Translations under genes and position numbers: made by a program | The notes under the pieces: model-generated | What the model saw: the letters and a program-made list of their open reading frames with translations, nothing else | What the model was told of the DNA's origin: nothing | Database searches by the model: none | Shown here: piece by piece, positions 35,834 through 45,102 of the stretch | How the letters are laid out: each line of letters starts with the position of its first letter | How positions within the stretch are numbered: the stretch's first letter is position 1 | Assembly: GCA_002293145.1 (NCBI GenBank) | Contig: DBCO01000010.1 | Location: 136,697 to 200,696, forward strand | DNA: 64,000 nt | Direction: 5' to 3' | DNA from: Akkermansiaceae bacterium UBA956 | GTDB lineage: Bacteria; Verrucomicrobiota; Verrucomicrobiia; Verrucomicrobiales; Akkermansiaceae

Positions 35834-36973
35834 TTATTTGCATTGATCGATCATGTCGGCGAACTCGCTGAAGAAATACGAGGCGTCGTTGGGTCCGGGA
35901 GCGGCTTCGGGGTGATATTGCACGCTGAAAACGGGATGCTCCTTGTGGCGAATGCCCTCGACGGTGCCGTCATTGAGGTTGATGTGAGTGACCTCGACAT
36001 TGTTCGGCAACGATTCCGCATCGACCGCGAAACCGTGGTTTTGCGAGGTGATGGAAATTCTGCCGCTGCGCAAATCCTTGACGGGTTGGTTGCCGCCGCG
36101 GTGGCCGAATTTCAGCTTGAAGGTTTTTCCACCGAAAGCGTGGCCAAGAATTTGATTGCCGAGGCAGATGCCAAAAATCGGTTTTTTGCCAATGAGTTGG
36201 CGCATTTCCTCGTGGATGTAGCCGAGTGCTGCCGGATCGCCAGGGCCGTTGGAAAGGAAAATGCCATCCGGATTGCGCTTGAGGACATCGGACGCAGAAG
36301 TGCGGGCATTGAGGAGTTCGACCTCGAAGCCAGCTTGACGCAAGCGGCGCAAGATGTTGTACTTAATACCGAAGTCAAAGGCGACGATGCGATGACGCGC
36401 CTCGGGGAGTGGCAAGTAGTTGCTTTCTTGGCCAGTGCAGGCATTGGGGATGGTCCAGTCGCGCGACTCCGCCGTCCACAGATACGATTCTGGTGTGGAA
36501 ACTTCTTTGACGTAATCCATGCCTTCCATCGAAGGGGAATTTTTTGCGGTTTCGATCGCCTCGGCCACACTGAGATCGGTGGTGAGGCAAGCGCGCATCG
36601 CACCGCGTGAGCGCAGGTGCTTGGTAAGTGAGCGGGTATCGATGTCCTCGATGCCAAGCACACCGTGTTCGGAAAAATAATCGGCCAGCGACTTCGTGGC
36701 GCGCCAATTGGAATGAGCGGGGCAGAGTTGGCCGATGACAAAACCACGGATGTGCGGGCCTGCAGACTCGCCGTCGAGCGCATTGATGCCGTAATTCCCG
36801 ATCTCAGGATAGGTCATCGTGACGATTTGGCCACGATACGAAGGGTCGGTGATCACCTCCTGATATCCTGTCATCGAGGTGTTAAAACAAATCTCTCCGG
36901 TCGTCGTTCCAGCGGCACCGAAAGAATCTCCTTCGAATGTGCGACCGTCTTCAAGTGCTAAAATGGCTCTCAT
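35834..36973 (-). CDS. carA: Carbamoyl-phosphate synthase small subunit
   Basis: The 379-residue protein starts MRAILALEDGRTFEGDSFGA and has NTSMTGYQEVITDPSY in the N-terminal domain. The C-terminal class I amidotransferase domain has the catalytic Cys in FGICLGNQILGHA and the His-Glu pair in QYHPEAAPGPND. The usual Cys-nucleophile consensus is CLGHQ; here it is CLGNQ. It hydrolyses glutamine to supply ammonia for carbamoyl phosphate, feeding arginine and pyrimidines. The large subunit gene carB is not in the window. The cobalamin adenosyltransferase gene lies 66 bases upstream. Confidence 0.95.
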   Translation of the reverse strand: MRAILALEDGRTFEGDSFGAAGTTTGEICFNTSMTGYQEVITDPSYRGQIVTMTYPEIGNYGINALDGESAGPHIRGFVIGQLCPAHSNWRATKSLADYFSEHGVLGIEDIDTRSLTKHLRSRGAMRACLTTDLSVAEAIETAKNSPSMEGMDYVKEVSTPESYLWTAESRDWTIPNACTGQESNYLPLPEARHRIVAFDFGIKYNILRRLRQAGFEVELLNARTSASDVLKRNPDGIFLSNGPGDPAALGYIHEEMRQLIGKKPIFGICLGNQILGHAFGGKTFKLKFGHRGGNQPVKDLRSGRISITSQNHGFAVDAESLPNNVEVTHINLNDGTVEGIRHKEHPVFSVQYHPEAAPGPNDASYFFSEFADMIDQCK

Positions 36974-37039
36974 GTGCGTGGCGCGAAAAAACTAGTCACC
37001 GCATCGGTTTGATGCAAGGATTAAAGGCAAAAACCTAGT

Positions 37040-37597
37040 TCAAGAGAATTTCGGTGTCCGCTCTGAGGCCTCATTTGGAGTGCTTTCCACGCGGGCCATG
37101 ATCCAGAGGAGATCGGAGATGCGATTGAGGAAAAGCAGCACGGATTCACTGAAACCACCCTCGCTCTCATGGAGTTCCCAGGCGTTACGTTCCGCACGGC
37201 GGGACACAGCACGGGCAAGGTCAAGGGCTGCAGCACCAATGGCACCCTCAGCACCAGGACGGGCCCAACCTGTGAAACGCACGCCGCGGGCTTCCAGAGA
37301 AGTTGCAGTTTCCTCGATCCAGTCCACATCAGCCTCCGTAATAGCGGCATAGGTGTAACGGCTTACATCTTCGGGCAAGGTCGCGAGTTGCCCCATAGCG
37401 GCGACCAATTTTTCCTGCACGCGATCAATGATCGGCACGAGATCGTCGTGCATGCCGGAGACCCTCGCCAGGCCCAGAGCAGCATTGAGCTCATCGACTG
37501 AGCCAAGCGCCTGAATGCGAACGGAAGTTTTTGCGATGCGTTTGCTAAAAAGTAGATCCGTCAGGCCCTCGTCGCCGCGTTTGGTGATGATGCTCAT
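37040..37597 (-). CDS. Cob(I)alamin adenosyltransferase, PduO-type
   Basis: The 185-residue protein has ITKRGDEGLTDLLFSKRIAK, a variant of the PduO N-terminal ATP-binding TKTGDKGxT motif, then ALGSVDELNAALGLAR and the C-terminal cobalamin-side helices RAVSRRAERNAWELHES and LFLNRISDLLWIMAR. The family makes adenosylcobalamin from cob(I)alamin and ATP. Here R replaces the usual T in TKTGD, which may alter ATP handling. The start overlaps the stop of the gene upstream by ATGA. Confidence 0.88.
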   Translation of the reverse strand: MSIITKRGDEGLTDLLFSKRIAKTSVRIQALGSVDELNAALGLARVSGMHDDLVPIIDRVQEKLVAAMGQLATLPEDVSRYTYAAITEADVDWIEETATSLEARGVRFTGWARPGAEGAIGAAALDLARAVSRRAERNAWELHESEGGFSESVLLFLNRISDLLWIMARVESTPNEASERTPKFS

Positions 37598-38205
37598 GGT
37601 TTTTTATTTGGTTTTTCTTCCTCAGTAAGGCCCTCGATTTTAACGTCTGTTAGCAACTGCCAGGAGATTTTTTTGTTGTCGAGACGTAGCAATTCGGAAG
37701 CATAAACGGAATCCTCATTGCGTGGATCCATTTCTGCGGCAACCTCCACGAAGCAACGACCCAGTAACTGATCTTGCTCGTTGGCTTGTTTCAGCAGCAA
37801 CTGGCCACGGGTGAGCAGCAAGCGCGCGAGTACTTCCGCGCTGTAATCACCATCGACGATCTGTGGCAGAATTCCTTTTTCGAGTTGGTAATTCATCACC
37901 ACCGCCTTGCGATTGCGTGGTGACAGATGGAGTGATAGAGCGATCAAGCGGCGGCCTTGCGTCAATGATTCTGCTGAACCCTTTGATTCTGCAATGCGAT
38001 TGCCGACGTAATTGGCGATGTTGAGGGCGTATTCCTCGCGCTCCTTGTCCATCATTCCGAGTTCGTCAGAAAATAACCCTGGGCCAATGACGGGAGCCTT
38101 ATAGGCAAACTTCGCGCCATCACCCTCCGCCGCGAGACAGCAGCCGAGTCCGCAGAAAAATAATCCAATCACCACTTGCCACATGCGCATCATGGATTCT
38201 AGCAT
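37594..38205 (-). CDS. Secreted helical protein of unknown function
   Basis: Up to 203 residues. The N-terminus MWQVVIGLFFCGLGCCLAA is a signal peptide (a Gly-Cys pair could also be a lipobox), with possible starts at ATG 38205, 38193, 38190 and 38184. The mature part is mostly alpha-helical: QGRRLIALSLHLSPRNRKAV, DYSAEVLARLLLTRGQLLLK, QLLGRCFVEVAAEMDPRNED, which reads like tetratricopeptide helices without a perfect repeat. It is coupled to the adenosyltransferase by ATGA. No family was recognised. Confidence 0.65.
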   Translation of the reverse strand: MLESMMRMWQVVIGLFFCGLGCCLAAEGDGAKFAYKAPVIGPGLFSDELGMMDKEREEYALNIANYVGNRIAESKGSAESLTQGRRLIALSLHLSPRNRKAVVMNYQLEKGILPQIVDGDYSAEVLARLLLTRGQLLLKQANEQDQLLGRCFVEVAAEMDPRNEDSVYASELLRLDNKKISWQLLTDVKIEGLTEEEKPNKKP

Positions 38206-38228
38206 CTGTCGAAATCAGAATTTTTCAA

Positions 38229-38801
38229 GTGCCAAATCCAGACATCCATCTTGCCAAAAAACAACTGCGCCGCCACATTCGGAATTTGCCATTGGGTGAC
38301 GAAGGGGCAATGTCGTCGCGGCTGGTTCAGAATTTGCAAGAATGGCTCAGCGCGCGTCCTGAGTTCCGCCGCATTGCCCTTTTTGCCGCCATGCCCCGGG
38401 AGCCAGATCTGGGCTCCTTGATCGCGCTGATGCCGGAGCGCCGCTTTGTTTTTCCGCGTATTTGCGAGGGCGAGATGGAGTTTCATCCGGTTGCGAACAT
38501 GAATGAGCTTAGGGCGGGAACATGGGGTATTCTCGAGCCAAGAGCGGAAGCGCAAATCAGCGCACCTGCTGAAATCGATCTCCTACTCTGCCCGGGGCTA
38601 GCCTTCACTCGCGCGGGACATCGGCTAGGAAAGGGCAAAGGCTACTATGACCGCTACTTGGTGCGCTTTGTCAATGCTCGCCCACCTTGCTACGGTGTGA
38701 CATTTTCAGCCTTTGTTTGCGATAGTATCCCTTGTGAGCCACACGATGCCATGATGGATCGGGTGATCGATGAAACAACGAATGGCAGCGCAGAGCTTTA
38801 G
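38229..38801 (+). CDS. 5-formyltetrahydrofolate cyclo-ligase
   Basis: The 190-residue protein starts at GTG 38229 with PNPDIHLAKKQLRRHIRNL. Its ATP and substrate loops are typical: LFAAMPREPDLGSLI, GTWGILEP, IDLLLCPGLAFTRAGHRLGKG, then GKGYYDRYL near the C-terminus. The enzyme returns 5-formyl-THF to 5,10-methenyl-THF. It lies opposite the secreted protein gene at 37594 (divergent, 23 bases apart) and converges on the GspG-like gene. The rest of the family is 180-200 residues, so this is full length. Confidence 0.92.
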   Translation: MPNPDIHLAKKQLRRHIRNLPLGDEGAMSSRLVQNLQEWLSARPEFRRIALFAAMPREPDLGSLIALMPERRFVFPRICEGEMEFHPVANMNELRAGTWGILEPRAEAQISAPAEIDLLLCPGLAFTRAGHRLGKGKGYYDRYLVRFVNARPPCYGVTFSAFVCDSIPCEPHDAMMDRVIDETTNGSAEL

Positions 38802-38891
38802 TGCGCTTCACGAAGAACGTCGAACGCCAGCCAAGTAAGGGCGGGCGTTTGGCTGTGGTCGATGGGGGTGGACTGAAGATCCGCGCTGCCG

Positions 38892-39524
38892 TTACTTCCA
38901 GTTGGTGAGGTTGTCACCAGCGAACTTATCGGTGTCTGAAGCGCCCTTTTGGCCATCGGGACCGTTCGACCAGAGGTCGAAATCAGGATTGTTGCATTCA
39001 ATGTCCTCGTTGCCGGTTGCATCGACAGCGGGCAGGTAGTTGTAGCTGAAGCCCCAAGGATCGAGAATGGTGTTATTTTCGCCAATCGGATTTGCCGGAT
39101 TGCCTGAGCCGCCTGGGCTGCTGGACCAACCTTGCTTGGTGCTAGTAGGATCCAGTTCTGCGAGGTAAATCCTCATCGCAGTGCCATCCACAACGGTGGG
39201 AGCGGTAGCGCTTTCGCCCTTGCGCTTGTTGTAATCATAGCCTTCATAAAACAAGGCGCGATAGAGCGAATTGGAGCCGGTTTTGTCCTCAGCAACACGC
39301 TCGGGATAACTGCCCATGTCACTTTTGAATTCTTCTAGCGCATTTTCCAGCAACTTGATTTGGGTGGTACATTTGCTCTTGGCTTGATTGCGCTGCATGG
39401 CGCTGAGGCCGCCAACGGTAAGGCTGGCGAGCACAACGATGATCGCAACGACGACCATCAACTCCATCAAAGTGAAGCCTTTGGCTGTAGCGGATTTTGC
39501 GAAGGAACGAGTGGATTTTTTCAT
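38892..39524 (-). CDS. gspG: GspG-like major pseudopilin
   Basis: The 210-residue protein has leader MKKSTRSFAKSATAKG and helix FTLMELMVVVAIIVVLASLT with Glu +5. The head ends DPWGFSYNYLP ... DFDLWSNGPDGQKGASDTDK, the DPWG and G-x-DG calcium-binding ending of GspG type II secretion pseudopilins. It follows the PilC/GspF gene by 45 bases on the same strand. Length is above the typical 140-150 because the middle is longer. A major pseudopilin role in this locus is likely. Confidence 0.88.
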   Translation of the reverse strand: MKKSTRSFAKSATAKGFTLMELMVVVAIIVVLASLTVGGLSAMQRNQAKSKCTTQIKLLENALEEFKSDMGSYPERVAEDKTGSNSLYRALFYEGYDYNKRKGESATAPTVVDGTAMRIYLAELDPTSTKQGWSSSPGGSGNPANPIGENNTILDPWGFSYNYLPAVDATGNEDIECNNPDFDLWSNGPDGQKGASDTDKFAGDNLTNWK

Positions 39525-39569
39525 GATGATCGCGGGGTTTTGGATGTGTGGGGGAGGATCGAGACAACC

Positions 39570-40835
39570 TTATTGGTTGCCCATGGTGTTGATGATCTTG
39601 ATCAGTGGCAAGAAAAGCGCGAATACAACCGAACCGACGACGAGTGCGAGGAATACGATCATGATTGGCTCCAAGATACTGGTAAGCGCAGTTACAGCGT
39701 TGTCAACTTCATCGTCGTAAACGTCGGCAACTTTCAGAAGCATTTCGGGCAACTGACCAGTTTCTTCACCCACGTCCACCATCGAGATCACCATGTTCGG
39801 GAACACGCCCGAGGCTTGGAGCGGAGTCACGATCGATTCACCTTCTTTGACCGCTTCATGCACTTGGCCGATGGCGTGAGAGATGACCACATTGCCTGCG
39901 GTTTCCTTGGTGATGTTCAGAGCTTGGAGAATTGGCACACCCGAGGTGACCAAGGTTCCGAGGGTCCGTGAGAAACGTGAAACGGCAGACTTGCGCTGAA
40001 TATCACCGAAGATCGGCAACTTGAGTTTGAGTGTATCGACAAAGTTACGACCTTTGGGTGTGCGGCCCCAAGCGGTAAATGACAGGTAGAAAATCACACC
40101 CACCAGCAAAATCCATACGACGTTTGGAATGATCCAGACATTTGAGGTAATGAGGAAGTCCGAGAAGCCGAAGACAACTTTCGAGATCATTGGCAATTCG
40201 GCATCGCCCATCTCGTTGAACATTTCTTTGAACTTCGGCACGATGAAAACCATCAGGAAGAGCAAGATCGACACGGCGATGAACATCACGATCACCGGGT
40301 AAACCATGGCGGACACAATTTTGTTTTTCAACTTGTGGGCCTTTTCTTGGTATTCGGCCAAACGATTGAGCACGACTTCCAACACACCACCGAGCTCACC
40401 GGCTTTCACCATGTTGACATAGAGTTTGTTGAAAATGCGTGGATGCTGTGCGAGAGACTCGGAGAAAGTAGAACCACCTTGTACCGAGTCGCCGAGAGCG
40501 GAAATCGTTGAGCGCAGAACAGGATTCGGCTCTTGTTTGCCGAGCACGGTGAGACCGCGAAGCAGGGGCAGACCAGAGTCGATCAGGGTAGCCAATTGGC
40601 GCGTGAAAATCATCAAATTTTTCGGCTTGATGCGGCCACCAGTTTTGGCCTTGGCTACGGCTTTACCTCTCTTGTTAGCGCCTTTTTTGGCGCCTTTGCC
40701 AGCCTCCGCGATTTGCGTCGGGTAGAGTCCGCTTGCGCGGAGCTTGGCAAGAGCTTCCGATTCATTCGGGGCGTCGACTGTGCCGGAGGTAAGCTCTCCT
40801 TTGGCATCCATTGCATTGTATTGGAAATTCGGCAT
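39570..40835 (-). CDS. Type II secretion/type IV pilus inner-membrane platform protein (PilC/GspF)
   Basis: The 421-residue protein begins MPNFQYNAMDAKGELTSGTV and has the tandem T2SSF domains with three membrane helices (LFLMVFIVPKF, VWIIPNVVWILLVGVIFYL and the last helix LEPIMIVFLALVVGSVVFAL). Conserved RQLATLIDSGLPLLRGL, ESLAQHPRIFNKLYVNMVKA and GEETGQLPEML are the PilC/GspF landmarks. It anchors the ATPase and pseudopilins. It lies 130 bases downstream of the first PilB-like gene and 45 upstream of the gspG-like gene, all minus strand. Confidence 0.95.
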   Translation of the reverse strand: MPNFQYNAMDAKGELTSGTVDAPNESEALAKLRASGLYPTQIAEAGKGAKKGANKRGKAVAKAKTGGRIKPKNLMIFTRQLATLIDSGLPLLRGLTVLGKQEPNPVLRSTISALGDSVQGGSTFSESLAQHPRIFNKLYVNMVKAGELGGVLEVVLNRLAEYQEKAHKLKNKIVSAMVYPVIVMFIAVSILLFLMVFIVPKFKEMFNEMGDAELPMISKVVFGFSDFLITSNVWIIPNVVWILLVGVIFYLSFTAWGRTPKGRNFVDTLKLKLPIFGDIQRKSAVSRFSRTLGTLVTSGVPILQALNITKETAGNVVISHAIGQVHEAVKEGESIVTPLQASGVFPNMVISMVDVGEETGQLPEMLLKVADVYDDEVDNAVTALTSILEPIMIVFLALVVGSVVFALFLPLIKIINTMGNQ

Positions 40836-40965
40836 GGGACTATTGGGACGGGTTTATGTTTATAAAGTTACAGGGATGATTTACTACAAAAAATCGGCGA
40901 ATGGCGATGACTATTTTACAAGGAGGAAAAATATTTCGTTGAATGTGATGCAAAGCATTTACATA

Positions 40966-42636
40966 TTATGTATATTTCAGCACTTCCTCAATGGTGGTAT
41001 TGCCGAGGTAGATGTTACGCAGACCATCCTCGCGGAGAGTTTGCATGCCAAGCTCGACGGCTTTTTGTTTGACGACTACCGAGGGGGCACGCTCGATGAT
41101 AAGATCGCGAATCGGATCGGTGATGTCGAGAAGCTCGTAGAGACCTTGACGGCCTTTGTAGCCCGATTGTCCACAAGCGTCGCAACCACGACCGGTGTAG
41201 AAGCTCTTGTCTCCAATTTCATGCGAGGAAACTCCGAGCTGGGTGAGAATCGCTTCGTTTGGTTCGTAAGGTGATTTGCAGTCTTTACAAATGGTCCGCA
41301 CCAAACGCTGAGCAAGCACACCTTCAAGCGAGGCGGCGACGAGGAAAGGTTCGCAGCCCATGTCGATGAGACGAGTCACCGCGCCTGGAGCATCGTTGGT
41401 GTGGAGAGTGGAAAGCACTAAGTGACCTGTGAGAGCAGCCTGAATGGCGATCTGGGCAGTCTCAATGTCACGCATCTCCCCGATCATGATCCGGTCTGGG
41501 TCTTGACGCAGGAAGGCGCGAAGAATGCGTGGGAAGTCGAGGCCGATCGACTCATGCGTCGGGATCTGGATGATGCCATCGATGTCATACTCGACGGGGT
41601 CTTCTGCGGTGAGCAGCTTGGAATCGATGGTATTGATGCGGCGCAGCGCGGCATAGAGAGTGGTTGTTTTACCCGCGCCAGTAGGACCCGTGACGATGAA
41701 AATGCCGTTGGGCTTCTCGATGGTCTCGCCGATATACTCATAAATGTGCGGTGGCAGACCGAGGTTTTCCAGGGAAAGATTGACCGATGATCGGTCGAGA
41801 ATCCGCAATACGACTGATTCGCCGTATTGAGTAGGCAGCGAGGAAACCCGCATGTCCACTTGTTTTTCGCCGAACTGCTTGACGATTCGGCCGTCTTGCG
41901 GGACGCGGCGCTCGGCAATGTTCATGTTCGCCATGACCTTTACGCGCGAAATAATCGGTAGGGCGAGGTGAACGGGAGGTGGAGCCATTTCGTAGAGGGA
42001 CCCGTCGATGCGGTAGCGGATTTTGAACTCCTTCTCGAAGGGCTCAAAGTGAATATCGGAGGCTTTTTCCTTGATCGCTTGGTAGAGAACTAAGTCAACG
42101 TAGCGGATGATCGGCGCAGAATTTGCCTCGGCCTCAAGGTCGGCGGCATTCATGTCGGGACCGCCAAATTCCAGTTGGCTGAGGATGTCCTCCATCGCCT
42201 TACCATCGCCGCCGTAGTATTCGCTAATGCGATCTTCAACGACGTAATCAGGTGCAATAAGCAGGTGAATTTCACGACCTAGAGCGAAGCGGAGATCCTC
42301 TACGGTTTGCGGATTGAGTGGATCGACTAAGCAGATGAATAGTCCTTCGCTGGTGAAATTCACGGGCAGCGCGCCATGAAGGCGGGCCATTCCGGCAGGG
42401 ATGAGCGCGAGAATTTCATCGGGCGGAGTCCAGTTCGTCAGATCAACCATTTCCGTGGACAGCTCCTGGGCGACCATCGGCCAGATGTCATTGCGGTTAT
42501 TGATGACTTGGTAGTCGGCGAGAATTTCGCCGATTTCCTTACCGCTGTGATCGATTTCCGAAATGATATCGGCTGCGAGAGCATGATCGATCATGCCGCG
42601 GTTGATGAAGAGGTCGAGAACCTGTTGGTTGTCCAT
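40966..42636 (-). CDS. PilB/GspE-type assembly ATPase, copy 1
   Basis: The 556-residue protein has an N-terminal MshEN-type region (about 1-150), then a secretion ATPase domain: Walker A GPTGAGKT at 317-324, the Asp box, Walker B around LRQDPDRIMIGEMRD (376-390), and the His box STLHTNDAPGAV. The zinc-binding tetracysteine is CKDC (450-453) and CDAC (485-488). It hydrolyses ATP to drive pilus or pseudopilus assembly. It follows copy 2 by 48 bases and precedes the PilC-like gene. Confidence 0.94.
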   Translation of the reverse strand: MDNQQVLDLFINRGMIDHALAADIISEIDHSGKEIGEILADYQVINNRNDIWPMVAQELSTEMVDLTNWTPPDEILALIPAGMARLHGALPVNFTSEGLFICLVDPLNPQTVEDLRFALGREIHLLIAPDYVVEDRISEYYGGDGKAMEDILSQLEFGGPDMNAADLEAEANSAPIIRYVDLVLYQAIKEKASDIHFEPFEKEFKIRYRIDGSLYEMAPPPVHLALPIISRVKVMANMNIAERRVPQDGRIVKQFGEKQVDMRVSSLPTQYGESVVLRILDRSSVNLSLENLGLPPHIYEYIGETIEKPNGIFIVTGPTGAGKTTTLYAALRRINTIDSKLLTAEDPVEYDIDGIIQIPTHESIGLDFPRILRAFLRQDPDRIMIGEMRDIETAQIAIQAALTGHLVLSTLHTNDAPGAVTRLIDMGCEPFLVAASLEGVLAQRLVRTICKDCKSPYEPNEAILTQLGVSSHEIGDKSFYTGRGCDACGQSGYKGRQGLYELLDITDPIRDLIIERAPSVVVKQKAVELGMQTLREDGLRNIYLGNTTIEEVLKYT

Positions 42637-42684
42637 GATGTGAGAGTTTTTTTACGAGGTGAGAAAAGAGAAAGTGGATGAGGA

Positions 42685-44334
42685 TCAATCGAAGTCGGCC
42701 ATGGTGACGTGGATGACTTCTTGCGCGGTGGTGAGGCCGGCGAGCACCTTGCGGATGCCGTCTTCGCGCATCGAGCGCATGCCCATCTCGCGAGCGCGTT
42801 TGCGTAGCTGTGAGGAAGAGAGATCGGCGTTGATGAGGTGGCGCACTTCGTCGTCGATCTCGAAGATCTCGAAGATGCCCATCCGGCCGCGATAGCCTTT
42901 TTTACGGCATTTTTCGCAAGCGGCTGGGCCAAAGATGGTGGCGTCTGCCATGCGGCTGGCATCGAGACGCAGCGCGCGGAGTTCCTTATCGCTGAGTGGC
43001 ATTTCCACTTTGCAATTGGGGCAAAGTTTCCGCACCAGACGTTGTGCGAGCACGGCGCGCACGGCGGATGCGATGAGGAAACGCTTGATGCCGATATCGG
43101 CGAGACGAGCCACGGCGGAGGGCGCATCGTTGGTGTGGAGTGTGGAGAACACCAAGTGACCCGTCAGCGAAGCGTTGATGGCGATGTTGGCGGTCTCGGC
43201 GTCACGAATCTCTCCGATCATGATGATGTTGGGTGCTTGACGGAGCATGGCGCGCAGAGCGTTCGAGAACGTCATCCCGATGTCGGTTTTCACCATGACC
43301 TGGTTGATGCCGGCCATTTCATACTCGACGGGGTCTTCTACCGTGATGATTTTCTTGTCGGGACGGTTAATGACGTTGAGGCAGCCATAAAGCGTGGTGG
43401 TTTTACCGGAACCAGTTGGCCCCGTGACGAGCAAAATGCCATCGGGCAGAGCAAGGAGTCGCTCGAAGGTGGTTTGGTCGTCCGAGAAGAATCCGAGTTC
43501 GGGCAGGCCGAGAACCAATCCGGATTTGTCAAGAATACGCATAACGATCGATTCGCCGTGGTTGGAGGGAACCGAGGAAACCCGCAGGTCGACTTCTTTG
43601 CCGCCGACTTTGATCTGAATCCGTCCGTCCTGAGGCATCCGTTTCTCGGCGATGCTCATGCTGGTACTCATGACCTTAAGACGAGCGATGATCGCAGGTA
43701 GTAGCTTTTTTGGGTGATTTGCTACCTCGATGAGCTTGCCATCGACCCGGTAACGAACGCGGACGCTGGTCTCGAGAGGCTCGATGTGAATGTCTGAGGC
43801 GCGGTGATTGAAGGCCTCGACGAGCATGTTGATGACGAGTTTGATGATCGGAGCATCGGTATCACTGTCTTCGATGGAGTCATCACCGGGATTGTTTGAA
43901 ATATCCGTGGCTCCGTAGAAAGCCTTGAGCATCGCTTGGATGGAGTCAGGTGTGGAGACGACGAAATTGACTTCGCGGGAAAGAACGTGCGGCAAGGCAT
44001 CGAGCACCTCAAAGTTGAACGGATCAGCGATCGCGAGCGTGAGCGCGTAGCCATCGTCATAGACCGGAATGGTCTTGTAGCGGCGGGCGACTTCATCGGT
44101 GATCGAGTTCGCGACATCAGGTGAGATGGTCGCATTGGCGAGATCGAAATATTCGAGGGCATTGCTAGAGGCAAGGATACCGGCTACATCTTCTTGGCTG
44201 ATCTGTCCGGACTGAACCAGTTTTTCAATCACAGAGGATGAACCACTCGAGGAACGAGCGGCAGCAATGGTAGAGTCGCTCACCAAGCCAGCTTCGGTGA
44301 GCAATTGAAGGAGATAGTCTTCGTTGGAAAACAC
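42685..44334 (-). CDS. PilB/GspE-type assembly ATPase, copy 2
   Basis: The 549-residue protein has the same domain plan as its downstream neighbour: MshEN-type N-terminus, Walker A GPTGSGKT at 305-312, LRQAPNIIMIGEIRDAETAN (Walker B region), HLVFSTLHTNDAPSAVARL, and CPNC/CEKC zinc cysteines near the end. The sequence differs enough to exclude a recent duplication. It is the first gene of the operon and has a 17-base palindrome in its leader. No PilT retraction ATPase is present nearby. Confidence 0.94.
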   Translation of the reverse strand: MFSNEDYLLQLLTEAGLVSDSTIAAARSSSGSSSVIEKLVQSGQISQEDVAGILASSNALEYFDLANATISPDVANSITDEVARRYKTIPVYDDGYALTLAIADPFNFEVLDALPHVLSREVNFVVSTPDSIQAMLKAFYGATDISNNPGDDSIEDSDTDAPIIKLVINMLVEAFNHRASDIHIEPLETSVRVRYRVDGKLIEVANHPKKLLPAIIARLKVMSTSMSIAEKRMPQDGRIQIKVGGKEVDLRVSSVPSNHGESIVMRILDKSGLVLGLPELGFFSDDQTTFERLLALPDGILLVTGPTGSGKTTTLYGCLNVINRPDKKIITVEDPVEYEMAGINQVMVKTDIGMTFSNALRAMLRQAPNIIMIGEIRDAETANIAINASLTGHLVFSTLHTNDAPSAVARLADIGIKRFLIASAVRAVLAQRLVRKLCPNCKVEMPLSDKELRALRLDASRMADATIFGPAACEKCRKKGYRGRMGIFEIFEIDDEVRHLINADLSSSQLRKRAREMGMRSMREDGIRKVLAGLTTAQEVIHVTMADFD

Positions 44335-44364
44335 GGGAATGGATTTTGGTTAGAGGATGAGTGA

Positions 44365-44381
44365 GGAGAAAGACTTTCTCC
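44365..44381. promoter_or_regulatory. 17-base palindrome in the leader of the pilus/secretion operon
   Basis: GGAGAAAG, a single central A, and CTTTCTCC form a perfect inverted repeat 31 bases upstream of the first PilB-like start. It could be an operator or a hairpin in the 5' leader. The rest of the 217-base gap up to 44551 contains no gene. Confidence 0.4.
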
Positions 44382-44551
44382 ACTTACGCAGGGGCGACTT
44401 TGACGTTAGCGCGGGAAAATGTCAATCGGGTAGACGGCAAGAATGCAGAGTTTTTCTGATTCTTTCAGTGAAATTGCGATTTTTGCTGCCGAAACGATTG
44501 ATTTGTTAGTGTATTTACAGCATCAATTTATTTTTGTCATGCGAGAAAAAA

Positions 44552-45088
44552 TCATTTCCATGTGAGCGCACGGAGGCATGACTCGATACTCGCTTCATCT
44601 TCCTTGCGAGGAATGCGGGCTTTGCGCAGCAGGTTCACCGCGTGTTCTGCGGCGTGCTTGGCAACACCGCGCGAGGTGAATTTCATCACCGCAACAAGGG
44701 CATTGGCCAGCATGGCGCATGCGATGGATACGGTGGCAGGACGGCCGACAGCGATTGCGAATACGGCGATCATGATCGCGAAAGGAGCGACAATTTGCGC
44801 AAATGTATCGGCACGGCGGCGGATGGCGACGAGTGATTGGTGCGAAGACTTGAGTTGCTCATAGGCGGAATCTAACAGAATATCAGCTAGCGTCATCGCA
44901 GTGCGTTTGTTTTTGCGTAGGCGGGATATTTTTCCGGCAAAAGAAATTTTTTGTGCGAGGTCTTGGGTCGTGATGCGGCAATCGATTTTGCCATGAACTT
45001 CTTTGGATTTCTGATAGAAAAAATAGCGCGAGATCCAGTAGGCAGCTACGGGAATGAGGGCGACGAGTGTGATGATTTTCCACGGCAT
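44552..45088 (-). CDS. Membrane protein of unknown function
   Basis: The 178-residue protein has an N-terminal helix (MPWKIITLVALIPVAAYWIS), a basic helical middle (RKNKRTAMTLADILLDSAYE) and two close helices (IVAPFAIMIAVFAIAVG, TVSIACAMLANALVAVMKF). Two conserved-looking cytoplasmic segments end it: AKHAAEHAVNLLRKARIPRK. The AEHAVN and membrane layout faintly resemble neutral zinc metallopeptidase (DUF) proteins, but the HExxH motif is absent. It is 14 bases after the endonuclease-like gene on the minus strand. Confidence 0.6.
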   Translation of the reverse strand: MPWKIITLVALIPVAAYWISRYFFYQKSKEVHGKIDCRITTQDLAQKISFAGKISRLRKNKRTAMTLADILLDSAYEQLKSSHQSLVAIRRRADTFAQIVAPFAIMIAVFAIAVGRPATVSIACAMLANALVAVMKFTSRGVAKHAAEHAVNLLRKARIPRKEDEASIESCLRALTWK

Positions 45089-45102
45089 GATCAGACGGTG
45101 TT

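Noticed and set aside
35843..36610. Plus-strand frame of 255 codons
   Set aside because: It lies entirely opposite carA and has no family features.
42838..43701. Plus-strand frame of 287 codons
   Set aside because: Antisense to the second PilB-like ATPase gene and rich in His from the reversed Glu/Asp codons.
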